NCBI GenBank assembly: GCA_017476425.1
Contig: JAFUZV010000217.1
Coordinates: 1-42,912, forward strand
Direction of reading: 5' to 3'
DNA from: Selenomonadaceae bacterium
GTDB lineage: Bacteria; Bacillota; Negativicutes; Selenomonadales; Selenomonadaceae
DNA: 42,912 nucleotides
The notes below the pieces were generated by a model. The model ran no database searches. It was not told the origin of the DNA and was given only the letters and a program-made list of their open reading frames with translations. How positions within the stretch are numbered: position 1 is the first letter of the stretch; each line of letters begins with the position of its first letter. Shown piece after piece: positions 26,075 to 33,867 of the stretch. The translations under genes were made by a program, and so were the position numbers.

Positions 26075-27289
26075 ATGAGTGAAAAATTTCATATTGCTTA
26101 TATTACTGATGATAATTATGCAATGCCGACGGCTGTATCAATCGTCTCACTGCTTGAGAATAAAGCGGCTAATATTTCTTATGTAGTGCATTTGATTTTA
26201 GATAACGTTTCTGATCAAAATAAAGATCGTTTCAAAGAGATCAGTTATCCAAATTGTGAGATTGATATTATTGATGCTGATAGTTCAGCCTATCAAGAAT
26301 TTCAGAAAAATAAAGTTAATCTGCACGTTTCAAAGTCTGCTCTTCTCAAATTCAATTTACCTGAAATATTTAGTGATATTGATACTTTGCTTTACATTGA
26401 CGGCGATACTTTGATCATTCAAGATATTTCGGAGCTTTTTAAAATTGATCTGTCAAAATATTATGCCGGTGTGGTTGACAATTTTGAGGCGTTAATGTTT
26501 TCAACATTAAGCAGATATTTTAATAATGGAGTTATGCTCTTGAATCTTAAGAAAATGCGTGCTGATAATATGACCACAAAGCTGATCGATTATCGCAAAA
26601 ATGGACTGAACTATTTTATGGATCAAGATGCTTTTAATATCGTCTTTAATGAAGAAGTTTTATTTTTGTCGTCAAAATATAATTTTCGTGTGCCGAAATT
26701 TTTGGAAACTGACTTTGAAGAGTTCAATGAGGAATTTTGTGATAATAAATATGTTGATGAAAATGAATGTCTTATGGATCAAAAAATTTTGCACGCCGTA
26801 CGACAATTAAAACCTTGGAAATATAATCTTCCGTGGGTTACAGATATTTTTTTCAAGTATTTAAAAATAAGTCCATACAAGGAACAAAAATTGAAATTAA
26901 AGTCGCCTATGCCTTTTGTCATTAAGAGAGCTGAAGATCAAATTAAGCGTGATCTTAATAAAAGAGAATGGCGATTTCCACGAGAAAAAATTGCTAAAGG
27001 TAGTAAGATCGTTTTATATAGTGCCGGTGAAGTCGGTCAAACATTTTGGAATTGGAACAAAGATATCGGTTACAGTGAAATAATTATGTGGATTGATAAA
27101 AAATATAATAAGATCAATGAAAAATTAAATAGTAGGGGGGCATTAATATGTCCGCCTGACGAGATAAAAAATCTTGATCATTACGATTATGTTTTGATCG
27201 CAAGCGTAAGATTAAGCGTAATTGCAAGTGTATCAAAATTTTTAATAGATGCTGGAGTTCCCGAAGAGAAAATTATTACTTTGTTTTAG
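26075..27289 (+). CDS. GT8 glycosyltransferase with C-terminal Rossmann-like domain (copy 1)
   Basis: A 404-residue protein. The N-terminal GT8 domain (about 1-270; LPS galactosyl/glucosyltransferase type) has HIAYITDDNYAMPTAVSI, the metal-binding DGD (109-111) in LLYIDGDTLI, NNGVMLLNLKKMR and a distal LKPWKYNLPW. After a basic hinge (WRFPREKIAKGSKIV) comes a Rossmann-like domain (about 300-404) with LYSAGEVGQTF and PPDEI, ending YDYVLIASV...GVPEEKII. Such tails occur in several surface-polysaccharide enzymes; their role is unclear. The start ATG at 26075 is about 10 bases after AAAGG. The protein is paralogous to the next gene. It probably builds LPS core or a surface glycan. Confidence 0.88.
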   Translation: MSEKFHIAYITDDNYAMPTAVSIVSLLENKAANISYVVHLILDNVSDQNKDRFKEISYPNCEIDIIDADSSAYQEFQKNKVNLHVSKSALLKFNLPEIFSDIDTLLYIDGDTLIIQDISELFKIDLSKYYAGVVDNFEALMFSTLSRYFNNGVMLLNLKKMRADNMTTKLIDYRKNGLNYFMDQDAFNIVFNEEVLFLSSKYNFRVPKFLETDFEEFNEEFCDNKYVDENECLMDQKILHAVRQLKPWKYNLPWVTDIFFKYLKISPYKEQKLKLKSPMPFVIKRAEDQIKRDLNKREWRFPREKIAKGSKIVLYSAGEVGQTFWNWNKDIGYSEIIMWIDKKYNKINEKLNSRGALICPPDEIKNLDHYDYVLIASVRLSVIASVSKFLIDAGVPEEKIITLF

Positions 27290-27356
27290 ATAATTTTTAA
27301 ACCTTCCGCTAGGTAGCACTTATTAATTTTTTGATACAATAAAAATTTTTAAGTGT

Positions 27357-27392
27357 GAGGAGGCTAAGTGTCTAAAAAATTTTTTAAGACAC
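27357..27392 (+). promoter_or_regulatory. Displaced ribosome binding site and palindrome before GT8 copy 2
   Basis: The only ribosome binding site here, GAGGAGG (27357-27363), is 36 bases from the GT8 ATG at 27400. Between them, 27368-27392 is a near-perfect palindrome: GTGTCT and six A pair with six T and AGACAC, with one extra A. The base of this stem-loop starts 4 bases after the ribosome binding site. Confidence 0.6.
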
Positions 27393-27403
27393 GAATCAAA
27401 TGA
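27368..27403 (+). CDS. Eleven-codon leader peptide ahead of GT8 copy 2
   Basis: A GTG at 27368 lies 4 bases after GAGGAGG and opens an 11-codon frame, MSKKFFKTRIK, ending in a TGA (27401-27403) that overlaps the GT8 start as ATGA. The peptide is basic (5 Lys/Arg of 11). No other ribosome binding site serves the GT8 gene, so ribosomes finishing the leader probably restart on it. The leader codons also form the arms of a palindrome, so translation would disrupt the stem. I tested whether a one-base insertion would fuse the leader with GT8 and it only creates a new stop, so a sequencing error is unlikely. Confidence 0.45.
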   Translation: MSKKFFKTRIK

Positions 27404-28626
27404 AGACAGAGAATTTTCACGTTGCATATATCACTGATAACAATTATGCAATGCCCACCGCCGTGTCGATCATCTCACTGCTTGAGAATAAAGCAGATAA
27501 TGTTTCTTATGTAGTGCATTTGATTTTAGATAACGTTTCTGATCAAAATAGAGAGTGTTTCAAAGAAATTAGTTATCCAAATTGTGAGATTGATATTATT
27601 GATGCTGATAGTTCTTTTTATGAAGACATCAAAGATGGAAGTTTGAGAGTTGGTACACACGTATCACCTGCTGCGCTAATTAAATTTAATCTTCCAAATA
27701 TATTTCCTAATTTGAACACTTTACTTTATCTTGATGGCGATATTATCATAACACAAGATATTTCAGAATTATTTACTATGGATATTTCTAATTATGGCTT
27801 AGCAGCCTCATTAGCATTTAATATGAGTAATGGCGCAAGTCATCTTCCACAAATTGGTTCTGAATATTTTAGTAGCGGAGTTATGCTCTTAAATCTTAAA
27901 AAAATGCGTGAAGAGAATATGACAGATCAGTTAATTGATTATAAAAAGAATGGAATTAATTTTTTTATGGACAATGATGCTTTTTGTGTAGTATTCTATA
28001 AAAAAACTTTATTCTTGCCTCTAATTTATAATTTCAATACTGCAACATTTAATGTCAATGATTTTGATGAATTTAATCAGAAGGCTTTAGAAGGTAAATA
28101 TCTTGATGAATCTGAATGTATAGAAGATCAGAAAATTCTTCATTTGCAAGGTAAATGGAAACCTTGGAAATATTGGATGCCGTGGACAACTGATATTTTT
28201 ATTCATTACCATAAATTGTCACCTTATAAAAATGAGCCATTAAAATTAAAGTCTCCTTTGCAAGTTATCTTGTCGAATAAAAATAAAGAAATATATCAGA
28301 AAAAAGAGTGGAGATTTCCACGTGAGAAAATAGCTAAAGGCAGTAAAATTATTTTGTACGGTGCAGGTGAAGTTGGTCAAACTTTCTACGATTTTATAAA
28401 TGATACTGGCTATTGTGAAATTTTATTGTGGGTTGATGGAAATTTTGATAAAATCAATGCAAAAAATACTGATGGAAAAAAATTTGTTCATTCACCAGAT
28501 GAGATAAAAAATTGCCTTCAATATGATTATTTATTAATTGCTAGCATTAGATATGTTTTAGTTGTCAGCATAAAAAAATATTTAAAAAATATGGGCGTGT
28601 CGGAAGAAAAGATTATTACAACTTGA
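27400..28626 (+). CDS. GT8 glycosyltransferase with C-terminal Rossmann-like domain (copy 2)
   Basis: A 408-residue paralogue of the preceding gene with the same two-domain plan: GT8 motifs HVAYITDNNYAMPTAVSI, the DGD triad (112-114) in LLYLDGDIII, SSGVMLLNLKKMR, then hinge WRFPREKIAKGSKII and the Rossmann-like LYGAGEVGQTFYDFI. The first 210 bases are nearly identical to copy 1 at the DNA level while the middle has diverged strongly, so acceptor or donor preference may differ. Translation probably depends on the 11-codon leader just upstream. A second sugar transferase in the same LPS or surface glycan is the likely role. Base composition is more AT-rich than in the neighbouring cobalamin genes. 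Confidence 0.88.
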   Translation: MKTENFHVAYITDNNYAMPTAVSIISLLENKADNVSYVVHLILDNVSDQNRECFKEISYPNCEIDIIDADSSFYEDIKDGSLRVGTHVSPAALIKFNLPNIFPNLNTLLYLDGDIIITQDISELFTMDISNYGLAASLAFNMSNGASHLPQIGSEYFSSGVMLLNLKKMREENMTDQLIDYKKNGINFFMDNDAFCVVFYKKTLFLPLIYNFNTATFNVNDFDEFNQKALEGKYLDESECIEDQKILHLQGKWKPWKYWMPWTTDIFIHYHKLSPYKNEPLKLKSPLQVILSNKNKEIYQKKEWRFPREKIAKGSKIILYGAGEVGQTFYDFINDTGYCEILLWVDGNFDKINAKNTDGKKFVHSPDEIKNCLQYDYLLIASIRYVLVVSIKKYLKNMGVSEEKIITT

Positions 28627-28639
28627 TTGAGGTGTTTAT

Positions 28640-29806
28640 ATGAAAATTGCAGTTGCAGGCGCAGGGTATGTAGGTTTATCAAATGCTTTGCTACTTGCAA
28701 GAAATGATGAAGTCGTAATTTTAGACGTATTAGAAAAAAAAGTTGAGTTGATCAATCAAAGAAAATCACCGATTAAAGATTTTGAGATTGAAAAAACGTT
28801 AGCTGATCCGAAAATTAATATACGAGCAACGATCGATCCGCAAGATGCTTTTCAAAATGCTGATTATGTAATAATTGCAACGCCAACTGATTATGATCCG
28901 AAACATAATTTTTTTGATACGTCGACAGTTGAAGATACGATTCAAAAATTTTTAAAAATTTGTCCGAAAGCTGTCTGTGTTATCAAGTCTACAATTCCTG
29001 TTGGTTACACCGAAGAACTTCGTGAACGTTATCAGACGAATAGAATAATTTTTGCGCCTGAATTTCTGCGTGAAGGTCGTGCGCTTTACGATTGTTTATA
29101 TCCGTCAAGAATAGTTATCGGCGATCAAAGTGAACTTGGAAAGAATTTTGCAAAGATTTTAATTGATGCAGTTGAAAAGAAAGATTCGCAGTTACTATTC
29201 ACTAATTCAACTGAAGCTGAGGCGATCAAATTATTTTCAAATACTTACCTTGCACTTAGAGTTGCTTATTTCAATGAACTTGATTCTTATGCAGCGTCGA
29301 GAAATTTAAACTCTTCAGAGTTGATCAAAGGCGTTTGCTTAGATCCAAGAATCGGCGATAATTATAATAATCCTTCATTCGGTTATGGCGGTTATTGTCT
29401 TCCGAAAGATACTAAACAACTTCTGGCGAATTATAAGGACGTGCCGCAGAATTTGATCACGGCGATAGTTGATGCTAATCGAACCAGAAAAGATTTTATT
29501 GCTGATGAAATTATTTCAAAGTGTCCTAAACTTGTCGGCGTGTATCGTTTGATAATGAAAACTTCTTCGGATAATTTTAGAGCAAGTGCAATTCAAGGCG
29601 TTATGAAACGAATCAAGGCAAAAGGCATTCCGTGTTTAGTCTATGAGCCGACTTTAAACGCTGAAGAATTTTTTAGATCGGAAGTTACTCACGATCTTAA
29701 CGATTTCAAAAGTAGATGCGATATTATAATTGCAAATCGTTGGAATGATGAATTAACAGACGTGAAGGATAAAGTTTACACAAGAGATTTATTTAAACGA
29801 GATTAA
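28640..29806 (+). CDS. ugd: UDP-glucose 6-dehydrogenase family
   Basis: A 388-residue NAD-dependent nucleotide-sugar dehydrogenase that oxidises UDP-glucose to UDP-glucuronate in two steps. The N-terminal Rossmann motif is [16 protein letters not shown]. Further blocks are [48 protein letters not shown] and the catalytic cysteine (about residue 252) in [15 protein letters not shown]. It is a short form of the family, as in many capsule/LPS loci. It follows the GT8 pair by 13 bases and so probably supplies uronic acid donor to the same glycan. Substrate could be another UDP-hexose, but the residues seen match UDP-glucose enzymes. Ribosome binding site GAGGTG. Confidence 0.9.
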   Translation: MKIAVAGAGYVGLSNALLLARNDEVVILDVLEKKVELINQRKSPIKDFEIEKTLADPKINIRATIDPQDAFQNADYVIIATPTDYDPKHNFFDTSTVEDTIQKFLKICPKAVCVIKSTIPVGYTEELRERYQTNRIIFAPEFLREGRALYDCLYPSRIVIGDQSELGKNFAKILIDAVEKKDSQLLFTNSTEAEAIKLFSNTYLALRVAYFNELDSYAASRNLNSSELIKGVCLDPRIGDNYNNPSFGYGGYCLPKDTKQLLANYKDVPQNLITAIVDANRTRKDFIADEIISKCPKLVGVYRLIMKTSSDNFRASAIQGVMKRIKAKGIPCLVYEPTLNAEEFFRSEVTHDLNDFKSRCDIIIANRWNDELTDVKDKVYTRDLFKRD

Positions 29807-29821
29807 AATCAAGGTGAACAA

Positions 29822-30556
29822 ATGAAATATTTAAAAGTAGTCGGAATTGGTCCGGGCAATTTGAATGATATGAATGACAGAGCTAAGACAGCGATCAATC
29901 AAGCTGAGGTTGTTGTCGGTTATAATACTTATATTAAATTGATTGAACCGTTGCTGATCGGTAAAGAAATTATCGGTACAGGTATGAGACAAGAGCTCGA
30001 TCGTTGCAAAGCGGCTGTTGAGGCAAGTTTAACAAAAAATGTTGTCGTCGTTTCAAGTGGTGATGCAGGCGTTTATGGTATGGCTGGTCTAGTACTTGAA
30101 ATGATTTTGAATTTGCCGAAAAATGATCGTCCGAGTTTTGAAGTTATCGCCGGAGTAAGTGCCGTTAATGCTGCCGCGTCGATCTTAGGTGCTCCGTTAA
30201 TGCACGACTTCGCTGTTATTAGTCTTAGTGATCTTTTAACGCCGTTTGATCTGATCAAAAAGCGAGTTGAATGTGCGGCACAAGGCGATTTTGTGATAGC
30301 GTTGTATAATCCAAAGAGTCATAAACGAATTGAAAATATTTCAGAAGTGCAGAAAATTATTTTGAAGTATCGAAATAAAAATACACCTGTTGGAATTGTT
30401 ACAGGTGCAAGCCGAGAGAATGAGAAAAAAATTATTTCGACGCTTGAAAATTTCCTTGATGAAGAAATTAATATGTTTTCGATCGTTATCGTTGGCAATT
30501 CACAAACTTATATTAAAGAAGATTATATGATCACGCCGCGAGGTTATGAAATTTGA
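29822..30556 (+). CDS. cobJ: Precorrin-3B / cobalt-factor III C17-methyltransferase
   Basis: A 244-residue SAM-dependent tetrapyrrole methylase: KVVGIGPGNLNDMNDRAK at the N-terminus, VGYNTYIKLIEPL, the SAM loop VVSSGDAGVYGMAGLVLE (about 79-96), VIAGVSAVNAAASILGAPLMH and YNPKSHKRIENI. It methylates C17 and contracts the corrin ring. With cbiG in the same cluster it belongs to the early-cobalt pathway, so CbiH is the equivalent name. It follows ugd by 15 bases, so it may now be transcribed from the glycosyltransferase promoter at 26012. A ribosome binding site AAGGTGAACAA precedes the ATG. Confidence 0.92.
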   Translation: MKYLKVVGIGPGNLNDMNDRAKTAINQAEVVVGYNTYIKLIEPLLIGKEIIGTGMRQELDRCKAAVEASLTKNVVVVSSGDAGVYGMAGLVLEMILNLPKNDRPSFEVIAGVSAVNAAASILGAPLMHDFAVISLSDLLTPFDLIKKRVECAAQGDFVIALYNPKSHKRIENISEVQKIILKYRNKNTPVGIVTGASRENEKKIISTLENFLDEEINMFSIVIVGNSQTYIKEDYMITPRGYEI

Positions 30557-30579
30557 TTAGAAAAATTCATTATACACGC

Positions 30580-30607
30580 TTGCAATTTAAAAATTTTGTG
30601 TTATAAT
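30580..30607 (+). promoter_or_regulatory. Promoter of the zinc-ribbon gene
   Basis: TTGCAA (30580-30585) and TATAAT (30602-30607), 16-base spacer. A 60-base leader follows, with a small CCG/CGG hairpin (30617-30632) and ribosome binding site AAGGAG. Confidence 0.7.
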
Positions 30608-30667
30608 TTCAAAAGTGCCGTTTGAAAGCGGTCGTGAATCTTTTTTAGTTATAAGGAGTTTTTATTA

Positions 30668-30964
30668 ATGACTTTTGAAGACAAAACCATCGTATGCAAA
30701 GACTGTGGCAAAGAATTTATCTTTAGCGCAGGCGAGCAAGAATTTTACCACGAAAAAGGCTTTGAGAATGAGCCGACACGCTGTCGTGATTGCCGTGACA
30801 AACGTCGTCGCAACCGTGATGGCGGCGAAGGTCGTCAAATGTTCAAGGTTACTTGCGCTGATTGCGGTAAAGAAACTGAAGTGCCTTTTGAACCTAGAAA
30901 TGATCGTCCGGTTTATTGCCGTGACTGCTTCAGCAAACATCGTCCGCCACGTCGTGAAGCATAA
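30668..30964 (+). CDS. Small zinc-ribbon protein
   Basis: A 98-residue protein with four CxxC pairs: C10/C13, C39/C42, C63/C66 and C84/C87, which can form two zinc ribbons. The first unit (KTIVCKDCGKEFIFSAGEQE) with FYHEKGF matches the probable zinc-ribbon family common in Firmicutes and Chloroflexi. A basic linker (DKRRRNRDGGEGR) and basic tail suggest nucleic-acid or ribosome contact. Function is not established. It is expressed from a strong promoter and ends at a terminator, so it is an independent single-gene unit. The other long frames that overlap it (both strands) are composition artefacts of its CG-rich codons. Confidence 0.88.
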   Translation: MTFEDKTIVCKDCGKEFIFSAGEQEFYHEKGFENEPTRCRDCRDKRRRNRDGGEGRQMFKVTCADCGKETEVPFEPRNDRPVYCRDCFSKHRPPRREA

Positions 30965-31040
30965 AATATAAAATTGACATTAGTCTTAGACGAAGTTTTA
31001 TATAAATTTGAGACCATAAGTCAGAACGTTAAATAATTTT

Positions 31041-31081
31041 AAAGATGAGTCCGTGAGAAATTGCGGACTTTATCTTTTTTT
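31041..31081 (+). terminator. Terminator of the zinc-ribbon gene
   Basis: AAAGAT plus AGTCCG pairs with CGGACT plus ATCTTT, then a run of U. The stem is strong and correctly placed. Confidence 0.85.
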
Positions 31082-31104
31082 CAAAAACTTTTTTAGAGAT
31101 AATT

Positions 31105-31220
31105 TTAAATCTTCAACAAAGTTCATTTGAAAAATATTTTTGTTGAAGTGATCGAACTTATTTAAAAATTTTTTTCAATTAAATTTAAGCAACTACAAAT
31201 AAAGGTTGCTTTTTTTTTTT
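31105..31220 (+). ncRNA. Candidate small RNA with pseudoknot-like fold
   Basis: CTTCAACAAA (31111-31120) pairs perfectly with TTTGTTGAAG (31139-31148). GTTC (31121-31124), in the loop, can pair with GAAC (31154-31157) beyond the stem, an H-type pseudoknot order. A classic terminator (AAGCAAC/GTTGCTT, then ten T) follows. There is no open frame and no clear -35/-10 could be assigned upstream, so it may be a small RNA or only processed leader sequence. Confidence 0.3.
31187..31220 (+). terminator. Second terminator before waaA-lpxK
   Basis: AAGCAAC (31187-31193) and GTTGCTT (31205-31211) enclose an 11-base loop and are followed by a run of ten T. Confidence 0.85.
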
Positions 31221-31238
31221 GTAAACGATAAACTATAA

Positions 31239-31276
31239 CTAATTAATAATTGGTAATGTGTAATGGATAATTAAAA
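31239..31276. repeat. Heptamer repeat copy F
   Basis: Units TTAATAA, TTGGTAA, TGTGTAA, TGGATAA, TTAAAAT. It shares AATTGGTAATG with copy G at 41.68 kb. Unlike the other copies it does not touch a recognisable stop codon. Confidence 0.55.
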
Positions 31277-31322
31277 TTTTTTTTATTCAGTAGACGTTAT
31301 TAATTTAATTAGGAGTGAGTTA

Positions 31323-33815
31323 ATGCAATTACTTTATGATATTGTTGCAATTATCGTTGTAATTTTAATAATTCCGATGTTTGCAATACGCTCAATTCGT
31401 GAAAGAGGTTTCACAGAGCGAATTAAACAAAGTTTGGGAATGTTTCCGGAACACGCACTTGATAAAGTTGCAAAGAAAAATTGTATTTGGGTACACGCCG
31501 CCTCAGTTGGTGAGATCGTTGCAACTAGTCCGCTGATCAAAGAGTTCAGACAAGAATTTCCGAAGTCACCGATCTTAGTTTCAGTTGTTACAACTAGTGG
31601 TTATGAAATGGCGAATCGAATTATCAAAGATGCTGACAGCATAATTTATTTTCCGCTTGATTTACCGATCGTTGCCGCTCACGTTTTAAGAAGAATACAT
31701 CCACGAGTATTTTTAAATGTTGAAACGGAACTTTGGCCTAATTTTTTGAATGCCGCAAGAAAATTAAATGTGCCGGTTATGATGGTCAACGGTCGAATCA
31801 GTGAAAAGAGTGTTAAGCGTTATAAATATCTCTATTCAGTCTTGACGAATATGATTAAAACCGTCAAACTGTTTGCTATGCAGTCTTCTATTGACGCTGA
31901 TTATATTAGACAACTCGGCGCACCTAATGATCTTGTTACTGTTACAGGCAATACGAAATTTGATCAGACTTATACTGATGTTACGCCTGAAGAACGTGAA
32001 AAAATTCTTATTGATTTTGGATTAACTAACGCTGAAGGAATTTTATTAGCCGGTAGTACTCATCGCCGTGAAGAAGGTTATGTGCTTGAGGCTTTCAAAA
32101 AAATTCGTGAGAATCATCCGAAAGCAAGACTTGTTATTGCTCCACGTGAATTATTACGAACTATGGAAGTTGTCCATATCTGTAGCAAAGAAGGTTTCAC
32201 TGTTGCAACAAGAACTGAATTACAAAAACGACCTTCTAATAATGAAGATATAATTATTTTAGATACGATCGGTGAACTTGGAAAAGTTTATTCGATCGGT
32301 GACGTGATCTACGTCGGCGGATCGCTTGTAACTCACGGCGGACATAATATTTTGGAACCTGCTGCACACGGTAAAGCGATCATTGTTGGTCATCATATGG
32401 AGAATTTCAAAGACACTCACGCATTATTTAAAAATCGTAATGCTTGCATAACTGTTGACAGTCCGAAAGAACTTGCTGAAGAGGCTTTAAAACTTTTTGA
32501 CGATCCGGATCATCGTCGCAGACTTGAGATCGAAACTTTAGCGATCGTCAAAGAAAATCGAGGAGCTTCAAGAAAATCAGCAGTACTTCTTAGAAATATG
32601 TTGACTGAATTTGAAGAGAATGAGAATGCAAAACACGTCCGAACGACTGAAAAAGTTGAAAACCTTCAAACATACTTCTTGCATATGTTACAGAATAAAG
32701 AAGTTGAAGGCATAACAATGCATATTTTGGTTGCAGTTTTATATATCTTTTCGCTGATTTATGAACAACTCGTTAATATAAAATTGTTGGCGTATAAGAT
32801 CGGAATTACTCGACAGCAAAAATTGAATTGCTATGTTATAAGTTTAGGAAATATTACCGTTGGTGGAACCGGTAAGACTCCGACGGCGCAAAAATTAGCT
32901 CGTGATATTCGTGATATGGGCTATCGTGTTGTAATTTTAAATCGTGGTTATCGTGCTAAATGGCACGGCGAAGTCGGTATTGTCAGCGATGGTAAACAGT
33001 TGCATATGGATGCCGCTGAAGCCGGTGATGAGGCTTATATGCTTGCTAAACATTTACCTAATGTTCCGGTTTTGATCGGTGCACAGCGTGCAGTTACCGG
33101 GCAATATGCTATTGAACATTTCGGCGCAGAAGTTGCAATTTTAGACGATGGCTATCAACATTGGCAACTTGTCAGAGATATGGATATTTTATTAGTTGAT
33201 GCCGTCAATGTCTTCGGTAATGGTCATTTATTACCTCGTGGAACTTTGAGAGAATCAATGTCTCATATTAGCCGCGCCGACGTTTGTTTAATGACGAAAG
33301 TTGATCAAGCGGCTGAAGGTTCTTGTGAATATATTCGTGAAACTGTTCATAAGTATAACGAAAAGGCGCAAATCGTCGAAAGTATTCATCAGCCTCGTTG
33401 TTTCATTCCGCTTGCTGAATGGTATGTTGATTTAGCCGGTGAAGGTGTCGACGTTGACAATATCAAAGGTAAACGAATTATGGCGGTGTCAGCGATCGGA
33501 AATCCTGCATCATTTGAAAGAACTCTTAAAGATTTAGGCGCAATTATAATTGAAAGTATGCGTTACCCGGATCACCACGAATATACAATGTTAGAAATGC
33601 AAGACGTACTTCAACAGGCAGAGGCACAAGGTGCAGAGGCGATCGTTATCACTGAAAAAGATGCTGTTAAAATTCCTGTTGAGGTTGCAAGAGCAAGCTG
33701 GAATATTCCGATCTATGTGATCTGTGTTGAGGTTAAATTTCAAAGTGGCGCAAAAGAATTTCAGCAGGAACTTAAAAAACGACTTGAGGAGAAATTAGGT
33801 AAACCAAAAAAATGA
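31323..33815 (+). CDS. waaA-lpxK: Fused Kdo transferase WaaA and lipid A 4'-kinase LpxK
   Basis: An 830-residue two-enzyme protein. Residues 1 to about 430 are WaaA (KdtA): one N-terminal membrane anchor, WVHAASVGEIVATSPLIKEF with the catalytic Glu64, TELWPNFL, VNGRISEKS, VTGNTKFDQ and YVGGSLVTHGGHNILEPAAH. Residues about 468-830 are LpxK: a second anchor region, Walker A GNITVGGTGKTPTAQKLA (about 509-526), ILNRGYRAKWHG and LDDGYQHWQLVRDMDILLVD. The frame is uninterrupted through a charged linker of about 40 residues. LpxK makes lipid IVA, which WaaA then decorates with Kdo, so the fusion joins consecutive inner-membrane steps, although the order in the chain is reversed. Ribosome binding site AGGAGTGAG. 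Confidence 0.95.
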   Translation: MQLLYDIVAIIVVILIIPMFAIRSIRERGFTERIKQSLGMFPEHALDKVAKKNCIWVHAASVGEIVATSPLIKEFRQEFPKSPILVSVVTTSGYEMANRIIKDADSIIYFPLDLPIVAAHVLRRIHPRVFLNVETELWPNFLNAARKLNVPVMMVNGRISEKSVKRYKYLYSVLTNMIKTVKLFAMQSSIDADYIRQLGAPNDLVTVTGNTKFDQTYTDVTPEEREKILIDFGLTNAEGILLAGSTHRREEGYVLEAFKKIRENHPKARLVIAPRELLRTMEVVHICSKEGFTVATRTELQKRPSNNEDIIILDTIGELGKVYSIGDVIYVGGSLVTHGGHNILEPAAHGKAIIVGHHMENFKDTHALFKNRNACITVDSPKELAEEALKLFDDPDHRRRLEIETLAIVKENRGASRKSAVLLRNMLTEFEENENAKHVRTTEKVENLQTYFLHMLQNKEVEGITMHILVAVLYIFSLIYEQLVNIKLLAYKIGITRQQKLNCYVISLGNITVGGTGKTPTAQKLARDIRDMGYRVVILNRGYRAKWHGEVGIVSDGKQLHMDAAEAGDEAYMLAKHLPNVPVLIGAQRAVTGQYAIEHFGAEVAILDDGYQHWQLVRDMDILLVDAVNVFGNGHLLPRGTLRESMSHISRADVCLMTKVDQAAEGSCEYIRETVHKYNEKAQIVESIHQPRCFIPLAEWYVDLAGEGVDVDNIKGKRIMAVSAIGNPASFERTLKDLGAIIIESMRYPDHHEYTMLEMQDVLQQAEAQGAEAIVITEKDAVKIPVEVARASWNIPIYVICVEVKFQSGAKEFQQELKKRLEEKLGKPKK

Positions 33816-33818
33816 TCA

Positions 33819-33846
33819 TTGAAGTATTCATTTAATCTTGTGATAA
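33819..33846 (+). promoter_or_regulatory. Weak candidate promoter for the Zorya genes
   Basis: TTGAAG (33819-33824) and TGATAA (33841-33846) with 16 bases between lie just after the lpxK stop codon and 21 bases before zorA. Both boxes deviate from consensus, so read-through from waaA-lpxK is an equal possibility. No terminator lies between the genes. Confidence 0.35.
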
Positions 33847-33867
33847 ATTTGAAAAGAGGAATTTATT

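Larger units (their letters stand above)
30965..31322. other. Intergenic region with two terminators and folded sequence
   Basis: This 358-base gap holds a terminator for the zinc-ribbon gene (31041-31081), a nested pair of inverted repeats (31111-31159), a second strong terminator (31187-31220) and heptamer repeat copy F. No open frame with a ribosome binding site was seen except the start region of waaA-lpxK. Confidence 0.7.

Noticed and set aside
27368..27402. Frameshift joining the leader frame to GT8 copy 2
   Set aside because: Inserting one base in either homopolymer creates an immediate TAA, so the short leader frame is better explained as real.
30675..30971. Long overlapping open frames over the zinc-ribbon gene on both strands
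   Set aside because: They lack ribosome binding sites and family resemblance and arise from the CG-rich codons of the real frame with its four CxxC pairs.
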